Notes under the pieces: model-generated
What the model was told of the DNA's origin: nothing
What the model saw: only the letters and a program-made list of their open reading frames with translations
Database searches by the model: none
From: Cycas panzhihuaensis
Taxonomy: Eukaryota > Cycadophyta
Assembly: GCA_023213395.1 (NCBI GenBank)
Contig: CM041465.1
Coordinates: forward strand, 14,074,001 to 14,138,000
Direction: 5' to 3'
DNA length: 64,000 nucleotides
Translations under genes and position numbers: made by a program
In this document: positions 56,949 through 64,000 of the stretch, piece after piece
Layout: each line of letters begins with the position of its first letter
How positions within the stretch are numbered: the stretch's first letter is position 1

Positions 56949-58867
56949 GCCATTTTTTACTCATTTTCAAGGATTCTTTTGCTCACTTTTGGAATTGCTC
57001 TCTAAGGAAACATCACCGCCTCGCTCTTCTCTGTCATTACTGCTGCTCTTTGGACCGTCCTCCTCCTGATGCCCAGCTCTCCTTTGGTGTGGCTGAGACA
57101 TTCTCCCAGCCCCTCAAACACCTTAGAGAGGGCCCCTTTGGAGTGGTTTCTGGTTGATCTTTGCCCAGGCAGTCCATAAGTGCCCCAAGTGCAGGAGTTT
57201 CCCTTCCAACCTCCTTAGCAGGGTCTCAAACCTGCTCTACTTCAGATCTGGGCTGATTTCTCAGCCCCTCTTTGCTGCTCTTTGGCTGAGGCAAGTCCCT
57301 TGCCTCCCTCACTCAGGTACTTCCCGTTTTGCATGTTTTTTCCTTGTGATATTCATACTCTATTTCACTTGCTCCTTGTTTGCTTGTGTGAGTTTGGTTC
57401 TTGCCTTTTTGTGGGTACATCTGCCACTATTTTGAGCCTCTTACTGCGTTCTTTGTCAAGGCAGCGGCGTTGAGGGGTGGCATAGGTTTTGGAGAGGAGC
57501 TGGGTGGATTCTGTACCACCTTCCACACTCCCTGAGTGGCCCTAAGCCCTCCAGAGCCTCCCTGTCGCCCCGTGCTGCCCTTGGCTTACAAACAAGGGTT
57601 TGTAGGCCTTCTTTTGGCCACCCAAACCAGCATTGTCACAAGTTGCAGTGCTGATTTGGGGCCTTTTGTTCAGGCTTGGGCAACACTCATAAGTCCCAAC
57701 CGCTAGTTTTTGCCTCACTTTCTTCCCGGCCGCCCGGCTTGCTCCTCATAGCATCCCGGTTAGCCGTGGGTTTTCTTGGGCCTCTCTTTGCCCCTTTGCT
57801 GCCATTTTCTAGCCCTTGCTCTTGGCCTTGTCCTCGCTGCCTCGTGGCTCTTGAGGGGAGGTTAGGGCACCATTTACGGGAGGTAGGCTACTCTGAGGCT
57901 TACCGATCATTTACTTTCGCCTTGGTCACTCTCTTTTGGGTACTTTCATTATTGGATTGGCACTAACGCATATATGTTTAGATCCGCATTTATACTACTT
58001 AGGCATATATTATAGGAATCTTGTATTGCATGTTAGTGTTCTTCCTCCAGGAAGGGAGAGACCGCCTTTGCTTGTAGGTATTCGGGGGCATGGAGGATAC
58101 CGCCCGTTAGACCCGTTGCCGGTAAGTACCGTTGTATACGTTATGTTTTCATGTTGTTTCATTTATTAGTTAGTGCTTCCTTCCGTTCTTTGGTATCGCA
58201 TTTGATTTTCCGGGGAAGGTAAGGAAGCCCCCCTTTTCCACCCGCCGCAACATCTCGCATCCAACACGCTGTGTGGAGTGGTTTGGTACTCCTCGAGAAG
58301 GCTTTCGTCGCGCACGCTCTTGGTCCAGGTGCACGTCTTGCTCCACTTTGCGACCTCTTTCTTTCTTTTATTTCTCCTTTAGTAACTAGCACATTGGAAG
58401 ATAAAAGGGAAAATTTGGTCTTGTGTTTGGTTGCATTTTATTTATTTTGCTGCGTATATCTTTACCGTCTATAGGAAAGGTTGTAGGGACCCTCTTTCTC
58501 CTTCTCTCCTCAACCACACACGTTCCTTGCCTCTCGCATCACTTGTGTACCCGGTTAGGTTGTGTAGGTATACCCTTGGCCTATCCCCTTCGGGTCTCCT
58601 CTTCCCCCCTTCTAGCCACCCAAGGGTGGGAGGGTCCTGCCTCTAGGTCAACCCCAGTTTGCCCTACGCATCTTCACCCCTTGTTTGAAGTGGTGAAGGA
58701 CCACCTGATAGTAGCCATACTCCATTGCAGATCTCGAACTCGCGCTCCGGCGCACGGGGCACTATGCGTGATAGTTACTCACCTCTTAGGTCCCACCTTC
58801 AATCATTCCACCACCCACTCTCTCCACACCTACTTGTTAGGTAGTTATCCCATAGACACGCGTCCAG

Positions 58868-58885
58868 TGGCGACCATACTGGGGA
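58868..58885 (+). other. Element M primer-binding site (non-Met tRNA type)
   Basis: TGGCGACCATACTGGGGA, one base after the LTR. A tRNA with 3' end ...GGTCGCCA would prime. Tat-type elements commonly use such a site, often tRNA-Arg. Element G has a decayed version at the same place; the solo LTR B has none, as expected. Confidence 0.8.
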
Positions 58886-59040
58886 CTGCCAGTAAGGGAG
58901 CTAGTTTCCGCTCTCTTCCATTGGTTTCGCTACTTTTTTGTGGTCCTTCTTATACCTATTTCTATCCCTACGTTGGGCAACCCCCAACGCGTGCATTTTA
59001 CCGTTCCTTCTCTCTCCCTAACATTGTCAGTTGATCTTGC

Positions 59041-61330
59041 ATGCGACGCTTCTCTCGTCGTTTGCGCGGTCTACCTCCTTTGTTAGAAGACCCTGAGTAT
59101 CAACCTCTTCCTTTGTCAGATTCCGATCTGACTATGGAGGGATACTCTTCCGATTGGGCCTACCACACTTCAACTTTGGAAACCCATGCTTTTCCTTCTT
59201 CTATCCCCGGGTCCACCCAAGAGGGTGATGACCCCCTTTATTACCCAAGTGACCAACACCTCTCACTTGGTGTCCATCCTTCTACCCATGCCGTAGAAGT
59301 TTCCGCTCCTCTTGAGACTTGCCACGTAGTTGGTGACTCTTATGAGGGGCATTCCGAGGAACCTACTTTGTTTGAGGTTCTGATTACCTCTTACGAGTAT
59401 GTAGGGACTCCTCCTGTTGACGTAGTTGAAGCTCTTAATGAGTGTCGCCACGCCTGCTTTGCTTGCATACTGGATGGCTTGAGGATGCCCTTCATGGAGG
59501 AGCCTCTTCCTCTTCCGCTCCTCCGCCGCATGCCTCATCCTCATCTACCCTTCCTTTGATGACAAACCTCTTTGTGCCTACTCGTGTGTCCCACTCATTC
59601 CCGGTTTCCGCGGTGGGGGCACGTGTTACACCTTCCATTCCTTATCGAGGTCCTAATGCTCCAGGATCTCCCCGTGGTGTGTCCTTCCCTCAATTGAAGG
59701 TTAGCATACCCACTCCTAATCAAAGCAATATGTCATCCCCTAATGTGGCATATGCTGCTCTTAGTAGGCCTACTGGTCCTACTAGCATTCCAACCACCAG
59801 CCATGTGGGACCCGCTCCCGCACATCCTCAAATCCAACACGTTGGTGCTTCCTTCTATGTTCCCCCAGGGTATACTTCTCAACCTTGGGGGCAGGGTAGA
59901 GGAAGCCGTCTTCCTGTTTATGGGGTGGATCCGCTACACCCGTATAGAATCGCCCCACCTACGGGCGATCCATATGGGCAAAACCCACTTCCACATCCCT
60001 CTTGCCCATCTTCCAACGTAATTCCATCCGTTGTGCCTTCGCAAGGGAACCCGACTCCCTTCTAAGGCACCTACCCCCACGCCCCTTTTCAGCAAGGGGC
60101 GTTTCCTTAAGGAGGGATGGGTGTCCCACCCCCATCCGCTCCTTGTGCATTACCTACTTTGACATTCGTTGATCCTACAGTTCAGGCAAGGGCACGCCCC
60201 TTCATGGACTTTAGGTCAACCCCTCTTTCCGTTGAGGCGTTACGAACCAACTTGCCGCCTCATCCCCCTAAAGTTCCTAGATTCGATGGAACTTCGTCGC
60301 AGGACCCGGCGGAGCATGTGCGTATTTTTTCTATGGCATGCATCGACTACTAGGCCTACGACCACATTTTAATAAAATTATTCCCGCGATCCTTGCAGGG
60401 TGACGCCCTCAAGTGGTTCTACCGTCTTCTTGCCCATTCCATCCATTCATTCCAGCAATTAGTGGACGAGTTCATCAACTATTTTGATGTAGCTCGTCCA
60501 TTCGAGAGCAGAATGAAATCCCTTCTTTCACTCAAACAAGGTCACGATGAGATGAATCGTGACTTTGTGCGGTGATTCCATGACTTGCTTCACTCCACTA
60601 AGGCAACATTGCGGGGGAGCGAGACCTTTTCGTCAATGCACTTCACCCCGAAGTCCATGTAGAAGTCCTCAAGATGGGGGCGACCACATGTGACTCCGCG
60701 ATCGCCAAGTGCTTGGCGTTGGAGGCTATTGAGATCCAAGCTGGTCTCAAGAAACCTCTTAAGTCCTCACAACGCCATAAGGCACCACCCCCTACCAAGG
60801 ATACCAAACCTTCCCAACCTACTCGGTCTTCCTCTCATCCTACCGAGAGGACTCTAGACCCTCTCACATCAGCTATACGCTCGTTTGAGCGTACGATGAA
60901 GGAACTCAAGCTTCAAGCTCCTTCATCCCCTACATCCAACAAACAAGTCCAACAGACTACCCAAGCTCCTCTTCCCAGGAATGGAAACGCCCAGTCCTCT
61001 TAAGCGAGAAGGTTCGACCCTCCACTTGAGAAGAAGTGGTGCTCCATTCATGGGGATTGCTTCTACGACGATTCGCGTTGTAGGGCCCAGCATCCAAAGG
61101 ATGCCCCTCGACATGATTCTTCCCCCAGACGGGCCTCAAGGCCTAATTTGGATCAACCAGTTCACAAGGATCCTAAACATGGGGAGCGTGATCGCAACAC
61201 CCAAACCAAGAACAACCGAAACCGAGGAAGATCGCCTGATCCCCATCCTTCTTGTGACAAAGAGAAGGGTGCCCGGAACTCGTCTTCCTCCTCTCATTCT
61301 CCTAGCCGTCGCACCCCGTCACCTTCATGA
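59041..61330 (+). pseudogene. Element M Gag, Pro-rich, with frame breaks
   Basis: Starts MRRFSRRLRGLPPLLEDPEY (ATG 59041). After ALNECRHAC the frame changes in the overlap 59442-59559 and continues with a long Pro/Ser-rich segment (59442-60062). Then comes the capsid block VPRFDGTSSQDPAEHVRIFS (60276-), GDALKWFYRLLAHSIHSFQQ, RMKSLLSLKQGHDEMNRDFV, a second frame change near 60600, FVNALHPEVHVEVLKMG, and a knuckle-like WCSIHGDCFYDDSRCRAQH near 61034-61090. Stops: two TAA near 60063 and 60108, TAG at 60351 (Trp in element G), TGA at 60573 (likely Arg), TAA at 61001. About 760 codons in total, so a long Gag. Confidence 0.85.
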
Positions 61331-62526
61331 CCCTGGAACAGGGGGAAGAAGTGATCCAGTTACTTGAAGCAACTCCCACTTTTTCCCTTACGCGATCTCA
61401 AGTCGCTAAGGAAGCGGCGGGGGCTTCTTGTTCTTCTGCTCCTTCCGACCCTCTTCCGGAGACCCTTCCTCCGGAAGTCCCTCTCTTTCCCAACGCTATT
61501 CACATGCGCACTGGTCGTTCACGATTTACGAAGGGCACTTACCCAACCTACCGGGAAGGGTAAGCCCTTCTCCGTCATGGACGAGCTCCATACGGTCGCT
61601 GCAGGAATGTCCTTGATGGATGTTCTGAGGAGTTGCCCCCGGCAATGGCCCTTCTCCTGGAAGCTTTAGGATCAAGTGATGCACCTGTCCACGCTTTGGG
61701 TGTCGCCCAAGGTAGTGGACCTGTTATCTCATTTGATCCTAAGGATCTTCCTCCCGCCGGTGAAAGGGAACGTCAGTGGAACTTCCCATTCACCATCATC
61801 ATTGATACACCCGATTGTACTCTTCGAAGGACTATTGTCGACAATGGTTCTTTTGTCACTGCCATGCCCTTGTGTGTCATGCAAGAGCTTGGTATCTCCG
61901 CCTTGGAACCCGTTCCTTGGCGATGCCAAGGCTATGACGGTAGCAAGAAGACCGCTTTGGGATCTGTCGCGATTCAGCTCACCCTTGAGGGCAAGACCGT
62001 TCTTGCCGACGTTGTGGTCCTCGATGTTGACATGGATTACAACCTCCTCCTAGGTCGTCCATGGCTCGATCAAATGGGAGCCGTGTGCTCGACTCTTTGG
62101 GGACAACTTAAATTCGTCCATGACGGACGAATGAGAGTGATTCCCCACGAACGCCCACTTACCAAACAAACTCGCTCCACCAGTTCGACAAACCAAGGTT
62201 CATCTACCTACGCCTCGGCTTGCTCTATTGGTATACCTAACCCATCCGAAGAAGATCCCGCATCTTCTCCTCCTAGTCTCACGCGATTCGCCCCTATTGG
62301 CATTAGGAGTTATGGGTACCTTGCTTCGTTTAGTGATGATGAGTCACTCGACGAAGACGAGGATTGTCTTCACCCCGTCTCTTTCCTCCGTGCGGTGGGT
62401 CGCCTTGTTTTAGATCCCCGTCTAGAACCCCTCTCGTTGGTGAGGCTAGCCTCTCGTGCGTGTCACATGTCATCGCTCGTGTTGACCCGCCGATCGCCAG
62501 TTCTTCTTTTTCATTACCCCCTGTAG
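61327..62526 (+). pseudogene. Element M retropepsin and adjoining Pol N-terminus
   Basis: First block 61327-61563: MTLEQGEEVIQLLEATPTFS and a Ser/Pro-rich linker. The main open block 61633-62526 (297 codons) contains PFTIIIDTPDCTLRRTIVDN, GSFVTAMPLCVMQELGIS, the flap-like region, VVVLDVDMDYNLLLGRPWLD and MGAVCSTLWGQLKF. The catalytic triad reads D-N-G-S (61840-61851) instead of the common D-G-G-S or D-T-G-A; the Asp is present. LLLGRPWL is the conserved second-half hydrophobic-Gly block. The acidic tail SFSDDESLDEDED leads to the RT. The end at 62526 is a frame break. Confidence 0.88.
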
Positions 62527-62674
62527 GTAATGGCTTTGAGGAATTGCCTTTCGCTCCGTCCGAGGAGCCCCTTCAGATTTCCATGAGGAAGTCGAGCGAC
62601 CCGACGGCCATCACGGTCCCGTTGCTCTTACTCCCTCCAGCGCTTCTTCTACTCGAAGTAAGGTCATCCATGGG

Positions 62675-64000
62675 GTGGATTATTTTGAGGATGACGAAGC
62701 CCTGCTTGAGCATCTAGCGGGCCTTGCGCCCAACTTGCCTTCTGGTCACCACCGGCTTGGTCATCAGAAGGTCCTCGCGATCCGATCCACGCTTGCCGAT
62801 CTGATCCCGTCTCCTATTCCTCCTCCTCCCATTGATCTTGCCCCTCTCCACTTCGAGGAGGGCAATGCCGTGCACATGGGGGCAACTCAAGACATAGTCT
62901 TGGCCCCGGGCAAGGTCATTAAGGTTGGGTTGGAATGTTCCCCTGATGAGATAAGGGAGTACTCCCTTCTGTTCCAGGAGTTCTGAGACATTGTCGCGTG
63001 GGATTATGCTGACATGAAGGGAATCGACCCTTCAATTGTCACTCATAACCTCACCACCCTTCCTGGCGCCTGCCTTGTATGCTAGAAGCAGCATCCCCTT
63101 CACCCGAAGCTATCTGCCGCCATCAAGATGGAGGTCAAGAAGCTTTTGGACGCTGGGCTTATTACCTCTATTGACTACCCTAAGTGGGTCTTTAATATTG
63201 TTCCCGTTGCTAAAAAGAATGGGGCAATCCGTATATGCGTCGACTTTCACGATATCAATAATGCTTGTCCTAAGGACAATTTTCTGTTACCCTTCCTCAA
63301 TCAAATCATTGATCGCACCACCGGATTCGAAGTGATATCCCTAATGGATGGCTTCTCTGGCTATAACCAAATTCAGATTTCTCCCGAAGACTGCCATAAG
63401 ATGGCCTTCACTACTCCATGGGGTACCTTCACCTACAAGGCGATGCCCTTTGGCCTTAAGAATGCAAGTGCTACTTACTAAAGAGCTATGCATTTTATCT
63501 TCCACGACCTCATTAATGACACACTGGAGGTCTTCATGGACGATATGATGGGTCTCTCCCGCGTGAGAGCCCATCACCCTTCCGACTTGCGTGCCATCTT
63601 CTCACGATACTGCGAGTATCACGTCAGTCTTAATCCGCTTAAATGTGTATTTGCCGTTACCTCGGGTAAACTCCTCAGATTCTTTGTATCCAAACGAGGA
63701 ATTCAGATCGACCCCGACAAAGTCAGGGCGATCCTTGGCATGCCGCCACCTAGAACTCAACGGCAGATTAAGTCGCTTCTAGGCAGGCTTGGTTTCCTTA
63801 GGCGCTTCTTAGCCGATTTCGCTATGAGTGCTAAACCCCTCACGAACCTACTGAAGAAGGGAGCTCCTTTTGCCTGGTCTGATAAGACCCAAAAGGCCTT
63901 CGAAGGACTCAAGGAAGCCCTGGCTTCCGCTCCTACGTTGGCACCTCCTCGACTCGATAGGCCCTTCATCTTGTATACCTCAGCGACTAACGAATCCTTG
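62675..64000 (+). pseudogene. Element M reverse transcriptase (FMDD) and start of RNase H, runs off the window
   Basis: One frame with three stops (TGA 62984, TAG 63082, TAA 63479). Linker: MDYFEDDEALLEHLAGLAPN, MGATQDIVLAPGKVIKVGLE. RT: DIVAWDYADMKGIDPSIVTH, MEVKKLLDAGLITSIDYPKW, VFNIVPVAKKNGAIRICVDF, DINNACPKDNFLLPFLNQII, MDGFSGYNQIQISPEDCHKM, AFTTPWGTFTYKAMPFGLKN, VFMDDMMGLS (FMDD at 63533-63544), YHVSLNPLKCVFAV, RQIKSLLGRLGFLRRFLADF. RNase H starts with PFAWSDKTQKAFEGLKEALA and RPFILYTSATNESL and is cut at 64000. The FMDD is shared with G. Upstream, the RT is joined to the protease with a frame break near 62526-62675. Confidence 0.93.

Larger units (their letters stand above)
56290..58866 (+). 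repeat. Element M 5' LTR
   Basis: TGTTTCCCGG to GCGTCCA, 2577 bp. It aligns with the solo LTR B. Start and end are supported by B, which has a TSD, and by the PBS one base after the end. Confidence 0.9.
56290..64000 (+). mobile_element. Element M: Tat-type Ty3/Gypsy, best preserved, runs off the window
   Basis: 5' LTR (56290-58866), PBS (58868), Gag, protease, RT and the start of RNase H, in that order on the plus strand. It is clearly GC-richer than the rest of the window and keeps long open blocks, so it is younger or less methylated than its relative G. Still, stops and frame breaks are present. It is inserted in element L (left flank GTCTT). Tat-type assignment rests on the long LTR, the non-Met PBS, a Gag with long Pro-rich N-terminus, and the PPKVPRFDGTSSQDPAEHVR and LLLGRPWL blocks; the rest of pol is not in view. 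Confidence 0.92.

Noticed and set aside
56925-56950. Telomere-like TTTAGGG
   Set aside because: A single copy inside the LTR of element M; no array.
57154-59034. Open frames of 60-203 codons in the LTR of element M, the longest at 58423-59034
   Set aside because: They lie in the LTR and leader, run across the LTR end and PBS, and have no domain. Chance frames in GC-rich DNA.
59263-63969. Minus-strand and off-frame open frames opposite M Gag and Pol
   Set aside because: Shadows of the plus-strand Gag-Pol.

Overview
The window is plant nuclear DNA built almost entirely from LTR retrotransposons, many inserted inside one another and most decayed by point mutation. I found no intact host gene, no rRNA or tRNA gene, and no CRISPR array. 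The evidence for a plant is the mix of Ty1/Copia elements, a Ty3/Gypsy chromovirus and Ty3/Gypsy Tat-type elements with 2-2.6 kb LTRs, plus primer-binding sites (PBS) matching initiator tRNA-Met and stop codons typical of decay by cytosine methylation. Many old nested copies with no genes suggest a large, repeat-rich seed-plant genome, possibly a gymnosperm. I cannot name the species.

Layout. A: minus-strand Gypsy chromovirus, 1 to about 5700, cut by the window start. B: solo Tat-type LTR, 6118-8739, inside an unrecognised open frame (5857-6112 joined to 8740-8942). C: 5' LTR and PBS of a minus-strand Copia, 9104-9593. F: 5'-truncated plus-strand Copia, about 9700-12383. G: decayed minus-strand Tat Gypsy, about 13150-22655, carrying H, a 2 kb gag-only Copia-like element (14578-16541) with a 42-bp tandem array of its PBS. 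22656-25250 is AT-rich with nothing recognisable.

25251-47676 is a three-level nest. I (outer Copia, minus, 25251-47676) holds E (middle Copia, plus, 29306-44642), which holds D (inner Copia, minus, 33145-40884). LTR boundaries and target-site duplications (TSDs) support each level. LTR divergence counted by eye falls from about 15% (I) to 11% (E) to 5% (D), the order the nesting requires.

The right part has J (LTR and PBS, 49212-49751), K (Gypsy gag, PBS and LTR start, about 49752-51198), a 1.3 kb TA-rich microsatellite (51199-52512), L (3' half of a minus-strand Copia, about 53031-56289) and M (plus-strand Tat Gypsy, 56290 to the window end, GC-richer and better preserved, with 5' LTR, PBS, gag, protease and RT).

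The proteins are the usual retrotransposon set: Gag forms the particle, protease cuts the polyprotein, reverse transcriptase/RNase H copies the RNA, and integrase inserts the cDNA. No copy here looks able to do this alone: all carry in-frame stops, and several have lost catalytic residues. Points most worth a second look are the PBS array in H, the terminal hairpins of the Tat LTRs, the F-x-D-D reverse transcriptases in two unrelated lineages, and non-retroviral-looking open frames in the leaders of the C/D Copia family.
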